From Pelagophyceae sp. CCMP2097 (lineage: Eukaryota > Sar > Pelagophyceae): a stretch of 64,000 nt of DNA. Position 1 is the stretch's first letter. Each line of letters begins with the position of its first letter. A program made the position numbers and the translations under genes. The DNA lies in contig MU657168.1 in NCBI GenBank assembly GCA_026770575.1, forward strand, positions 878,750 to 942,749. The letters run 5' to 3'. Below the pieces are notes generated by a model that saw only the letters and a list, made by a program, of their open reading frames with translations, ran no database searches and was not told the origin of the DNA. Shown here one piece after another: positions 42,905 through 53,888 of this stretch.

Positions 42905-45900
42905 ATGAAGGCTCTTTTCCGAAAGACTTCATTGATGTCCCTCGCGCCGCTCCCGCCGCTTCCGCCGAAGATGCTCGTCTCCCTCGCGCTCGTGTGCGCC
43001 CCCGTCGCGTCCGGCGCGGCCTTTAGGATGTGGCGCAGGTACGACTTCCTCAACGAGAAATCGGAAGACGTCTCCGGCCTCTACCGAGAACAGGGTACGC
43101 CGCCGGCCTCGCCGGGAGCCTTTTGAGACGATGCGCGCAGGCGACGCTGCGCTGCAGAGAGCGGTCGTCAAGGCGATGAAGAGCGGTGCGTCTCGGCCAT
43201 CGTGCGGCGTTTCCGGACGCTGAAAAGTAGGCAAGGGCTTGGTCGAGCTTTTGCGGACGCGGCTGACGACCGACCGCGGCGTCCACGCGGCCGCGCGCGC
43301 CGTGGAGCAGTGCCTCAAGGCGCACGAACCAATCGTCCTCTACGCCAACTACTCGCGTTTCCTGAAAGCAGCGGGCGACGAGGACGCCATCAGAGACGCC
43401 TGCGCGGACCTGCCCGCGGCGGCGGCGCGAGCCCTCCACGAACTCTGCGGCCACGTCAGACGCGTCGCGGGAGATGACCGTTTAAGGGCAGGACAGCTGG
43501 CCAAAGTCTTCGCCCCGCTCCTCCTCCGGCGAGACGAGGCCGCTGACAAGGCAAGTTCTCCCTGGAGTTTCGCCCTGTGTTCGACGGAATGTGTAGGCCG
43601 GGTTCTCCTACGAGCGCGTCCGTGTCAAGGTCGTTGAGGAGATGCTCGCGCTCCCCTGGCTCGGCCCCCGGCAGCGCGTCGCCGTGGAGCGGTCACGGTC
43701 GCAGTCTCCGCCCCCCGCGGCCGGCGCGGCACCGGCGGCGCGGCGGCGGTCGGGGTCCCCTTCGCCGTCGATAGAAGACCTTTCGCAGCGGTCGCTCAAG
43801 GTCTCTTGGGACGCGGACGCCGCGCCGCGAGACGAGGACGAGCTCCGCGCCGCGTTCGCCGAACACGGCCCGATCAGAAAGGTGGGCATCGGCGCGCGCT
43901 CTTCGGGTTTGCTCCTCTTCGAGCGCGCCGCCGACGCCGCAAACGCGCGAGGCAACTACGTCGGACCCTGGACCGTTGAGGAAGTCAACGTCGGCGCAAA
44001 CGCACGCGCGGCCGCGGCAGCCGCCGCAGAGCCGCCGCAGGGTCGGCCCGTGCGTCTCCTTGAAGAGTTCCGAGGCGCGTCGACGAGCGCGCGCTAGGCG
44101 ATTAGCGCGAAGGAGGCCGAGGTGCAACAGAGGATGGTCAAAGTGTCTTGGCCCGCAGGCGAGGCGGCGCCGTCAAAGGCGCAGCTGCTCGATATTTTCG
44201 CGCCCTTTGGCACCCTCGTCAACGCTGGCGTCAACGAAGGCAAGCATAGCGCGCTCGTCCTCTTCTCGAGCGTCGGCGCCGCGCAAAACGCAGAGGCGCA
44301 CTTCGCCGCGGGCGTGCGGCGCGCGCCCGCGGCGGCGGGGTGGACCGTCCAGCGACAGGTCCCCGACGGAGGCGACTCGGCGGAGCGGCCCTCGACGTCG
44401 ACGCTCGCGCTGAGCAATGAGCTCGCCCTGAGCCCGGCGTCGACGCTCGCGCTGAGCCCGTCTTCGAGCACGGTGCTCGCGCTGAGCCCGTCATCCGGCC
44501 GGAGCGCCGCGTCGGTGGCGCGGTCCGGGTCGCTCGTCGCGCGCACGCTCCACGTCTCGTGGGCGGCCGCGGACCGACCGGCGCGCGTGCGCGACGTGGA
44601 CGCGGCGCTCGGCGAGCGCGGGACAATTTTAAAGTGCGGTTTTGCCTCTCGGAAGAACATGGCGCTCGTGCAGTTCGCCACGAAAGAAGAGGCCGTGGCG
44701 GCGCAGGCGCATTACGTCGGCCGATGGCGCGTGCGACAATACGCGGCGCTCCTCTACGGGCAATCGGCCGACGCGTCTTCCGACGCTTTTGACCTCTCTC
44801 GCGAACCGGCCCGCGACCGCGCCCTCCTCTTGGCCTGGGACCCCGCCCTGACGGAAGCGAGCGAGGACGTCGACGCGCTCGTCGTCGCGCTCGCAGTTCC
44901 GGTCGTCGCCCTCGCACAGAGGCAACACACGGCCGTCGTACTCTGCCGCACCGCCGCAGACGCACGCGCGGCCGCCGACGAAGTAGAAACCTCGTACGCC
45001 GCGCTCTTCAGAGCGTCTTGGCTCGGCGGCGCAGCGTCGCTCTCGGCGCCCGTGCCGCAGAAGATTCGCGACGACGCGCAGCCGCTCGAGGCGCCGAAGC
45101 CGCTCGACGCGGCGCGGCCGGCCGAGTCACAGCCGCCACTCGTGCCGCCGCTCGACACGGCGCGGCCGACCGAGGCTGCGCCGCCGGTCGAGGCTGCGCC
45201 GCCGAGCGCGGTCCCGGACCCGGCAGCGGCGCTGTCGCAGCGGCGCATCGAGGCGCGGCTGCCGACGGACACGTCTTGCTTCCTCCAGCCCGAGCCCGTC
45301 GACTCGAGGGTGCACGCGGTTGCAGCCAACGCGGGCGTCGGAGAAGTGTCGCTGCCGTCGACGCAGCCGGCCATCCCCGCGGCCGCGCTCCACGCCCCGA
45401 ACGCGCAGTCGCCGCGCGCACCGCGAGCCTCCGACGGCCACCAGTCGCGCGCGCCGCTCGCTCCCGCCGAGAGCTGGACGGTGTACCAGCGGCCGGCCGC
45501 GCGCTCGGCGGCGCCGGTCCCCGGCTTGTTCGCCGCGCCCGCGGGCCGCTGGCACGACGAGGCAATCCCGCCCGCCGCGCGGTCGCCGCCGCGGCCGGAC
45601 GACGACTCGTCGCTAGCCGCGATGACAGACACGCCGCACCCAGAGGGCCAGGCGCGGCCGCAATCGGTCCGTCACGACGCGCGGGCCGCCGGCGAGCCGT
45701 CCGCCGACGAGGATGACTGGCGCGGCCGCGCGCTCCGCGCGGAGCAGTCGGTCGCCGAGCGGCAGTCGCGGGCCCCGGGCGCGGCTGGCGGTGGCACCAA
45801 CGAGTGGCGGCGGCGCGCGCTGCAAGCCGAATCCGAGCTCGGCCGGCCGTTTGACGACGGCCGGCCTTTCTCGGCGGCCGACGCGGCGCTGTCGGCGAGG

Positions 45901-46725
45901 GAGATGGCGCATATCCTGCAATCGCACGCCCAGACCCTCGGCGGCGAAATCCGCGCGACGATCAAGGACGTCGTCATCGCCTCCGCCGCCGCGACGCAGT
46001 CCATGGGGCTCGCCTACGAAGGCGGCGGCGCCTGGCGCGGCGACTGGGGCGCGCGAGGCGACTATACCGCGCAGGGCCCGCCACGGGTGGCGCCCTTGCC
46101 GCGGCCAGAGGCGGACGGCTACGCGGCGGACTACGCGGCCGCGAGCCCGGTGTTCTCACCGCCGCGCGCGCGGCGGCGGCCCGGCGACGTGGCGACGCCC
46201 GGCCGCGGCGACGCTTTCTCCCAGCTCTTGGACGAGCAGGCGCGCGTGGCGCGGCAGCTCGAGGGCGACCTCGGCCGCCTTCGCGCCGAACTGGCTGACA
46301 TCCGCGGCGACGACCGCCGCCCCGGACGCGCGGAAAGGGCGCCGGCCGCGCGAGCGTGGCAGCAGCCGTTTACCTGGCACGGCGACGTCACACCCTACGG
46401 TAGGCATGGCCTTCCTTGTTCAACTGCCCCGCGCAGCGCTTTGATCGGCGACCCCTCGTAGGCAAGGCGCCGCCGGGCGACTTTGGCTTCGCGCCCGCTT
46501 CGATGCAGCCGCCCTACGTCCGCACGCAGCATATGGCCACGACGTGAGCCCCGTCCGCCGTGTTTCGGCCGTTACGTCCCGCGTAGGCTCTCAGCGCACG
46601 GCCACTACAAGCCTTCGCCGGACGGCTTCCGGCCGCAGGACCCGGCGCTGCGGCAATGGTGGGGGACTGTGCAGGCCCCGGGCGCGCAGTACGGCGCCGA
46701 ATCCAGCCAAGGGCGCTACTACTAA
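42905..46725 (+). CDS. RhoGAP plus multi-RRM protein
   Basis: Model: exons 42905-43094, 43141-43185, 43231-43550, 43597-44049, 44098-46399, 46462-46543, 46587-46725 (1,176 residues). The third intron has a GC donor (AAG|GCAAGT). A RhoGAP-like domain spans about 45-190: SGLYREQG carries the candidate arginine finger (Arg61), KAHEPIVLYANY and RLRAGQLAKVFAPLLL match the later helices. Short RRM-like units follow: VSWDADAAPRDEDELRAAF with GLLLFERAADAANA, VKVSWPAGEAAP with SALVLFSSVGAAQNA, LHVSWAAADRP with MALVQFATKEEAVAA, and a weaker fourth. They resemble the RRM of DNAJC17. Then come a low-complexity stretch with ALSPSS repeats and Pro/Ala-rich sequence, and a helix (ARVARQLEGDLGRLRAELAD). It may link RNA handling to Rho signalling. 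The fusion is unusual; start codon uncertain. Confidence 0.68.
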
Positions 46726-46989
46726 CGTCACTGAATAAGATGACGGCAAATCAAAGCCGCGCCGACCGGGCAGAGGCGACGTCGGACCGCGGGCGGCCCC
46801 GAGCGCCGGCGCGCTGCACGCGCGCCAGGAGGAAAACCCGGAACAATTTGAAAGGTGCTGGCACCACACGTGAGCGATAGCGCACACGCCTGGCCAAACT
46901 GGAGGGTGCCTTCCGATCGCTCCCAGCGGGCATGCCTTCGACGTAGTATTTGACCTTGCACTCGGATTTCGTGAGAGTCAACAACAAAT

Positions 46990-48622
46990 ATGAGAACACT
47001 TCTCAGACGGTGCGCCTGGGCGGCGGCGGCGGCGGCGCCCGGCGCGATCGGCGGCGGCGGTGGCGGCCCCGCGACGTCGACGTGCGACGAAACGCAGGCG
47101 GCGCGGTGCGTGCCTCGCTTGCGGCGGGGGCTATACCTCAGAAAGTGGGCCGCTCCCCTTTGGGCGCCGCGCGCGGCGACGGCGGCCTCTTGCGTGTGCC
47201 TTGACCGTCGCTCCTAGACCGGCGCCCGGGGCCGTGCGCCGCGAGACGCGCGCGGGTTGGATGGCCGAGTCGCTGGGGCCGCCCCGCGTGCACCGTATTG
47301 TTGTCACGGGTGGCCCCTGCGCGGGCAAGACGACCGCGATGACCAAGCTGGCGAGCCGCCTCGGCGACATGGGCTTCGCCGTCTACGTCGTCCCCGAGCT
47401 CGCCACTCTGACCATCACCGGGGGCGCGGCGCCGGCGGCCATGGCGCGGCCCGAGCTGGTGGCCTGGGAGACGGCCATTCTGAGAGCGCAAATGAGGCTC
47501 GAGGACACGTTCGTCGAGATTGCGGAGAGGTGCTCGGCGACGCAGCACAGCGTGCTGCTCTGCGACCGCGGCACGATGGACGTTTTGGCGTACCTGGGGA
47601 AAGAGACGTTCCAAGACGTTTTAGCAGACAACGGCTGGAGCGTCCCGGCCCTGCGCGACGCGCGCTACAACGCCGTCGTGCACCTCGTCTCGGCGGCGAT
47701 TGGGGCGGAGAAGTTTTACACGTTGGAGAACAACAAAGCCCGCATGGAGTCGCCCGAAGAAGCAGCAGCGCTGGACCACCGCCTCAGCCGCGCCTGGGTG
47801 GGCCACAACTCGCTGCACATTATCGAGAACTCTGGGTCGTTTGAGGACAAGATGGTCCGCGCCACTGCCGCCGTCTGCGAGGCTCTGGGCGTGCCGGGCC
47901 CGCGCGCGGTGCCACGGTGGTGGATCGTGGAGCAAAAAGGGCCAGTCGACGTCGAGCACGCCGAATGGCATTTAGAGCACATCTTCCTCGCAGCGGCGGC
48001 CAAGGGCGTCGAGTCGCGCGTGACGAAGAAATCGTGCGGCAACGCGGTCACGTGAGTCTTTGCGGCTTTGCGACTTTGCGGCCCCTTTGGCCATGGCTTT
48101 CCTAGGTACCACCACCGCGTCTCGGGCGCCATGGTCGATGGCGAGCTGTCGGTGTCCGAGCGCACGATTTCGTATCGAGAGTACAAGGGCCTCGCTGCTG
48201 CGGAGGACACGGAGCGGACGCGCATCAAGAAGACTCGAAGGGCATTCATATGGGAAAATGAGTACTACATGCTCGACTCCTTCGAGTACCCGCCCGCGTG
48301 CGTCGCAAAGCAGCCCCGACGCCCCCGAGGATCTTTCGCGCCTCAGGACCAAAGGGATGCTCACTCTTTTTGTGGAAAAGCCCATCCAGAATGGCACCGT
48401 CAGCACGGTGCCGCCCTTCCTGCGCCTCGTCGAGGACGTCACGCAGAAGCAGTGGTTCAACACGCACGCTCACGACTCCTGGAAGCGCACCATGGTACCT
48501 TTGTTTCCGCCGCGGCCGCGCCTCACTGGCGCGTCTAGGCCATCGTCGACGACGTCCAAAACAAGGCGGTCGAAAAAGCGCTCGAAGAGGCGGCCGACAA
48601 GGCCGCCGACGGGAAACGATGA
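46990..48622 (+). CDS. TTD14-like P-loop/CYTH-type protein
   Basis: Model: exons 46990-47105, 47218-48051, 48106-48297, 48347-48494, 48539-48622 (457 residues), frame kept. The first exon (RTLLRRCAWAAAA) resembles a mitochondrial presequence; if it is not used the protein starts at 47261. The ATPase part has the Walker A loop TGGPCAGKTTAMTKLASRL, VYVVPELATL, and LLCDRGTMDVLAYLG. The last exons give YHHRVSG, SERTISYREYK, FIWENEYYMLDSFEYP and VTQKQWF, beta strands with many charged residues as in the triphosphate-tunnel (CYTH-like) half of these proteins. Animal TTD14 binds GTP and phosphatidylinositol phosphates and acts in receptor trafficking. The algal role is unknown. A helical Lys/Glu tail ends the chain. 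Confidence 0.75.
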
Positions 48623-48716
48623 CGCCGCGGCGCACCAAAGCGCACCAATGATATCTCGCCGCTCGCAAGCACTCGGTCTCCGCGCGCTCGGACTCGGAGG
48701 CAGCGGGTCGAAAATT

Positions 48717-49508
48717 TTATATTCGTTGAATGGAGCGTCGTTTGAAGGGGGGCGGGTTTGCTTCTGAGGAAGGTGGCGGGATGTCGAAGTCGGCCTGGCA
48801 GCGCGTGCACTTGCACTCGAAGCCCCACTGTTGTTTGAATGCGTCTTTCCGGTTGGGCCCCTGTGCGTAGGCGATGAAGGCTTGCTCGCCCTGGTCTATG
48901 GGCCGCGTCGCGACGAGGGAATCGCGCCTGTTCCAGGGGTCCCACGCGACGTTTGGCTCGCAGCTGTGGTTGAACTTGGACACGGCGACGTATAAGCATT
49001 GATCCAAACCGTTCGTCTTCTTTTTCGACCTCAGTAAAGCGTACTCATCGACGCCCCAGGCGTCGTCCGGCAAGTCGAACATGCGGCCGACGATGCCGGC
49101 GCGCACGGTTTGCTCTTCAAAGTCGTCGCTCAAGTCGTTGGAGATGGGCCGTCCAGCATCGTCGGCCATCCAGCCGAGGCCGAGGAGATTGGTGCTCTGG
49201 CTCGGCGGCCACTCGTTTGCGTCGATTGCGTTCTGGACCATTTGCATCACGCCGTGCTCGTGGCTCTGCAGCCTCCCGGCAAGGTGCGTGCCCGCCGCCG
49301 CGTCGACGTACCGCGATGTGAAGTCAGAGTCGGCTACGGTGAAGTCGAAGAGCGGTGCCTCGCGCAGGACGTGGTCGTGGAGCCAGATTCTTTTTGTGGC
49401 GAAGAGCCCCCAGCCAAAGTCCGGGCAGCGGCGCAACTCCAACGGCGAACCGCGCAACAAAGAGTGCACTAGCGTCTCGCAGCGCGAACTGAAGACCGAC
49501 TGGAACAT
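48717..49508 (-). CDS. SET-domain protein, SMYD-like without a MYND finger
   Basis: Single exon, 263 residues from the Met at 49508. The open frame extends to 49652, but that part touches the target duplication of a MITE and is unlikely to be coding. The SET core is visible: GWGLFATKRIWLHDHVLREAP at the start, VAVSKFNHSCEPNVAWD (the NHSCxPN substrate/cofactor motif), GEQAFIAYAQG and the post-SET FECKCTRCQ zinc-binding cluster, which is complete enough to suggest activity. Such enzymes methylate lysines of histones or other proteins. No MYND finger is present. The target is unknown. The gene converges with the TTD14-like gene (94 bp between stops). Confidence 0.8.
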   Translation of the reverse strand: MFQSVFSSRCETLVHSLLRGSPLELRRCPDFGWGLFATKRIWLHDHVLREAPLFDFTVADSDFTSRYVDAAAGTHLAGRLQSHEHGVMQMVQNAIDANEWPPSQSTNLLGLGWMADDAGRPISNDLSDDFEEQTVRAGIVGRMFDLPDDAWGVDEYALLRSKKKTNGLDQCLYVAVSKFNHSCEPNVAWDPWNRRDSLVATRPIDQGEQAFIAYAQGPNRKDAFKQQWGFECKCTRCQADFDIPPPSSEANPPPFKRRSIQRI

Positions 49509-49652
49509 CGACGCAGGCACCGCCCGGGCGCGCTCCCGAGCCGGGGTGCACTCGCTGCTCGAGCGCAGACTTCTCGAGCGAGCCAGAATTAAGGCCAACC
49601 CGAAACTCGCCTTCTTTGGTATCCTGGAATCCAAATGTTTGCAGATTTGCAA

Positions 49653-50088
49653 CAGCGGTGGGAATTCACTGGAAATTCAAAGTAAGTGAATATTCACGCG
49701 AGGACTCAAATGTTCCGTGGTAGTGAAGTGACGAGTGAATGACGTTCACTACGGCTGCAAATCCTGGTGAATGTGAAGTGAATCAGTGAATCAGTGAAAG
49801 GCTCGTCCGCCGACGGCTGTATGCGCCACCAATGGCCCCAGGACGTCTGCTCAAGGGCAGTGCGACTCCCTCCGGTCCTCCGGGGACCTCAGAGCGACGG
49901 TGGGACCTCCTCCGGGGACCCCACAGCGACGTTCGACGGTGGCGTCGGCCGAGGTTGGTGAAGTCATTAATGAAGTCCTTCACAAATGTTCGGCGGTAGT
50001 GAAGTGACGAGTGAAGTGAAGTGAATATGGTGAAGTGAATTTATTCAATGAATAATTCACTTCACCCTTAAATGAATTCCCACCGCTG
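49653..50088. mobile_element. 436-bp hAT-like MITE with 8-bp target duplication
   Basis: Exact 16-bp terminal inverted repeats (CAGCGGTGGGAATTCA) are flanked by ATTTGCAA on both sides (49645-49652 and 50089-50096). An 8-bp duplication and CAG-starting ends are typical of hAT transposons. The interior is full of GTGAAGTGAA-type subterminal repeats and holds two direct copies of TAGTGAAGTGACGAGTGAA. It has no transposase and lies just upstream of the SET gene, so it may affect that promoter. Confidence 0.92.
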
Positions 50089-50283
50089 ATTTGCAACAAG
50101 AACCTGGGATTGATATTTGGTAATTGGCCCAAAGCCCTAGGCCTTACAATTGTATGTGGGATCCAGCCGCGGCGGCCCGTCTGTTGGCATTTGGCAGCCT
50201 GTGGAGTGCAAGAGGGGGCATGAGGGTTTTGTGCATACATGTAACAGAAGAAGAAGAAGACCATCTCGGGGTCGAGCGTTGCG

Positions 50284-51021
50284 TCACGCCTTGACCATCT
50301 CGGCCTTGACGCCGGTGACCACTGGCATCTCAGGCTCGAGCCAGAGCCTAGCTCGACCTTTGACGGGGTCGAATTGTGATCTAGAAGCACGCGCCCGTCG
50401 CGTCGAGAGGCTGCCGCGTTGCCGACGGCCTTTGAGCCCCCGCCGCCTCGGTTCGTTTATGCTCTCTCCCCGGATGATTCGTCGCTCGGACGCTGGCCCT
50501 TGCGGGTCCCTCCTCTTTGCACCCAACTCAATCTCCGCCATCTCTTTCTCCAGCCGCGCCACCGAAGCCAGCTGCTCCGCCTTGTCCGGGCACGGGCCCT
50601 ACGAGGCGGGTCTACAGCGTGGCACTCGTTCGAGCGCGCAAAAGAAATTCGAGGCACGCCATATGACCTTGAAGTTCGAAACGCGGCACTTGTGGTACTC
50701 GATCCTTGAGCGGATCTACAGTCCGCCTGGCGTGAGCCGAGCGCGCGGCGCCCGCCGAGGCCCGAGCGACGCCGGCCCCCGCAAACACGCGGCCCGCGGC
50801 CTTGTCCTCGAGGCGCGGCCCGTGCGATGGCGACCCCGCGCTGCGGCGAGGCAGCGAGGGCGGCCGACTCGGGCGCGGGGCGGCAGACCGTCTCAGATTC
50901 CGTCTCTTGGATACGTTTCCTATACGTTTCCTATAGGTCTTACCTTCTCGACTTTCTTGGCTTCCTTCTTGCTCAGCGCGCAGACCGGCGGCGGCTCCTC
51001 GACGACGACCTTTTTGACCAT
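50284..51021 (-). CDS. Small multi-exon gene, function unknown
   Basis: On the minus strand an ATG at 51021 starts VKKVVVEEPPPVCALSKKEA and ends at a clean GTAAGA donor (about 50943). Likely exons follow: IEYHKCRVSNFK (about 50710-50673), then about 50600-50500 coding KAEQLASVARLEKEMAEIEL, and a terminal piece EMPVVTGVKAEMVKA with the stop at 50284-50286. The first intron is unusually long here (over 200 nt) and the middle joins are not firm. The short basic and helical segments suggest a small structural or RNA-associated protein, but I recognise no family. A partial GGCATGAGGGTTTT motif lies downstream at 50217-50230. Confidence 0.4.
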
Positions 51022-51278
51022 GGCAGTGGCGCGGCGGGGGGCGGGTTGTCAAGACGACTTTGTGTCAAGAAGCAAATTGTTCTGTCGGACCCTTTCCCGA
51101 AGGTTCCGCACGTTCCGGTTTGAACTTGCAGACGACTTGAATGCGGTGCCAAAAAAGGTCACACACACACACATGCGCGCCGCCTCGACGCTACACCGAC
51201 GCGTGCACCGTCATTGTAGAGCAACAAAAAGAAGGGTTGTATTCCGGTCGATGATTCGGAAATCTTTCGAGAACGTCG

Positions 51279-53302
51279 ATGCGCCTGGCCGGGCCGCGCC
51301 GCGGCGTGCCGACGCTGATGCTTCTCCTCCTCGTGGCCTTGGCGGGCCGGGCCGCGGCCGCGGTCGGGCCCGGGGCGATGGCCGGGCCTTTCGAATTGAC
51401 CGTCGATGAGCCGGAGACGCCCATTTTCGTCGAGTCGGAGACGGTCAAAGCCACCGGTCGCGGCGCCGTCGTCGCCTCGGTCCACGCGGCACAGGCTCTG
51501 GCGCGCCGGCTGCCGGCCCCGCGGGGACAAGTTACGATCAAGCTGATGCCGGGCGTGCACAGACTGACGCAGCCGCTGCGCCTCGACGCCTCGGACAGCG
51601 GCACGCTGTGGACCGCCGCGGACGCGGACCAGAAACCGCGTTTCAGTGGAGGCGCCGTTTTACAGGGCTTCGGGCCGTGCGACTTGCCGAGCGGCGACTT
51701 GCCGGGCCTCTGGTGTGCTCCCGCGCCGGCCGAAGCGCAGCAGCGGCACCTCTATCTCGACGGCGAACGCCTCCGGCGGCCGCGCGCAAGCGCGGCCCTC
51801 GTCGGCAAGTTTGCAGCGTCGGTTGGGGACGCTTTATCGTACACGGTCGCCGACGACTTGGCCGGCTGGGGCCCGGGCGTGGAGTTTGTCTACACCGCGC
51901 AGGGCTCGGCGTGGACCGAGTCGAGGTGCTGCGTCGACCGAATCGACCGCTTTTCCGACGGCACATCGAGAGTGGTGATGAAGCAGCCGTGCTTCCAAAT
52001 CCTGCAAGACAAGCCCTGCCACCAATCCACGCGCACGCCCGCGCACGTCGAGAACACCGCTCTAAACGACCTCCTTCCGGGCGAGTGGATGCTCTTTGAA
52101 GGCACCGTCGTCTACAAGCCAAAGGCGGGCGTCTCTTTATATTCGGCCTTTGTCATGCCCATCCAGGAAGTGCTCTTGGAAGTCCGAGGCGCGTCGGACG
52201 TGACGTTTGCAAACATCGTTTTTGAGCACTCGACTTGGTCAAGGCCGAGCCAAGGCCGCGGCTTCGTGGAGCAGCAGTCCGGCGCTCTCGTCGACGCACC
52301 CGCAAACGGGACGTGCGACGACGCATCTTGGCGACCGACGCCTGCGGCGTGCCGAATCTTTAACAGCTCGTTTACAGTCTTCGAAAACTGCGCCTTTGAG
52401 CATCTCGGCGCCAATGCGCTCGAGCTCTCCGGCGGCGCGCAGTGCAGCACCGTACGCGGCTGCGACTTTATAGACGTCTCGGCCGCCGCCGTCCAGCTCG
52501 GGTCGTACGACACTTCAAAGGCGGCGCCGGAAGGCCAGGAGTACAACAACACCATCGAAAACAACCGCATCGCGCACGTCGCCGTGGAATTCCACGGTGC
52601 AAACGCCATTTCGGTCGGCTACTCTCGAAGCACCAGAATCGTGCACAACGACGTTCGCAACTTGTCGTACACGGCCATCAGCGTGGGCTGGGGCTGGGCG
52701 CGCGAGCCATCGTACGCCGCCGACAACTTTATAGGTTTCAACCGAATCGACGCCTTTAAGCTCCAGGGTTCCAGAGCGGCGCTGGGAGACGGCGGCGGGA
52801 TCTACGCGCTCGGGCCGCAGCCCGGGTCGACCATGCAGGGCAACTGGCTCTCGAACATGGGCGCCGGCCGCGGGGGCGGTGCGTCCGGGCCGCGGGCACC
52901 TCGGGGGCCGCAATTGCCGCCGAGTTTTGACAGCCCTGTGGCTCCTTTGGCACCTCTGGGGCCGCAGCTGCCGAGTCTTCAGGTCGGTGGCTCCTTTCGG
53001 GAGCCTGGGAATCCAGTCGCGTAGGCGCCGTTTACCCGGACGAGGGCAGCGCGTTTTGGCGCATTTCGGACACGGTCTTCAGTGGCGCTTCGTTTTGTGC
53101 GGACGATTGCCAGTGGCTGCACATTTGGATTTCGTCAATCCACGACATTCGCGTCGAATCGGTTTATACCGACACGGCCACCTTCCGCAACGACGGCACG
53201 GACTGCAGCGTGCGAGACGTGCACCTCGTCGATCAAGGCGGCGCTTGGCCGCAGAAAGCGCTGGACATTATGCGCGCCGCCGGCATCCGAGAACCCGCCT
53301 AA
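51279..53302 (+). CDS. Secreted right-handed beta-helix protein (pectin-lyase-like fold)
   Basis: Model: exons 51279-52878 and 53025-53302 (625 residues), GTGCGT...TAG intron of 146 nt. A clear signal peptide opens the chain (PTLMLLLLVALAGRAAAA). After a PL-like start (HAAQALARRL, IKLMPGVHRLTQPL) there are many short strands of the beta-helix type: SDVTFANIVFEHS, FTVFENCAFEHLG, STVRGCDFIDVS, NTIENNRIAHV, TRIVHNDVRNLSYTAISVGW and LHIWISSIHDIRV. The many Asn and Cys-rich turns fit an extracellular or cell-wall protein acting on or binding polysaccharide. The enzyme class cannot be told from sequence alone. The intron carries a GGCTCC...GGGAGCC palindrome like that in the 22.8-24.2 kb element. 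Confidence 0.75.
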
Positions 53303-53339
53303 GGACACCCTTGCCTCGAAGCGGCGCGTGGGGACTCGA

Positions 53340-53880
53340 CACCCTGGCTCGGGATGGGAAGGATGGCAAGGTATCTCAAGGCAGCACTGCGCCGCGCCGA
53401 ACGGCAAGCACTGCGCCAAATGCAAATCGCGCCATTACTGGTCCAAGGCGTGCCAGCTCTTCGACTGGAAACGCGGGCACAGCAAGGCGTGCAAGCAGCT
53501 CGCCGCCGAGTTCCAGGACCGCCTCCTCAACGAGCTCATGCCGGAAAAGAAGCCCAAGGAGGCGCCGGCCATCGTCGCGGACGCTTTGTCGGCGGACAGT
53601 GCCAAGTTCGATTCTTGCATCCTCCACCGGCATCAATGGGACAAAACGTCTAAAGTGGACAAACCACGACACTGTGTCGGGGGCGCGCTTATCGGCTGTT
53701 CGGGCGGCAAAGAAGGCAGAGGCCAGCGCGCTGAACGACGACGCCCAGGACTGGCGCGGCACTTGTCCTATCTGCCTGGACGTGCTTCCAGTCGAAAGTG
53801 AGAGACAAACATTCTTATCGTGCTGCTGCAAGAGTCTTTGCACGGCATGCTCCGTCAAGTCGCCACGGGCAGGATATTCG
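53340..53880 (+). pseudogene. MYND plus RING-like fragment, truncated
   Basis: In one frame: CAAPNGKHCAKCKSRHYWSK, then CQLFDWKRGHSKACKQLA, a MYND zinc finger with its Cys pairs and final HxxxC (about 53390-53500), followed by a helical KEAPAIVADALSAD. In the next frame: DWRGTCPICLDVLPVE and FLSCCCKSLCTAC, half of a RING-like finger (about 53745-53850). The frame changes between them with no clear splice pair, and the RING-like part stops after its first Cys groups, at a CTAGATCTACAATTGTAC boundary. No start codon is evident. I read it as a remnant of a MYND/RING gene. An intact spliced gene cut at the 3' end is less likely. Confidence 0.6.
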
Positions 53881-53888
53881 CCCGTGAA

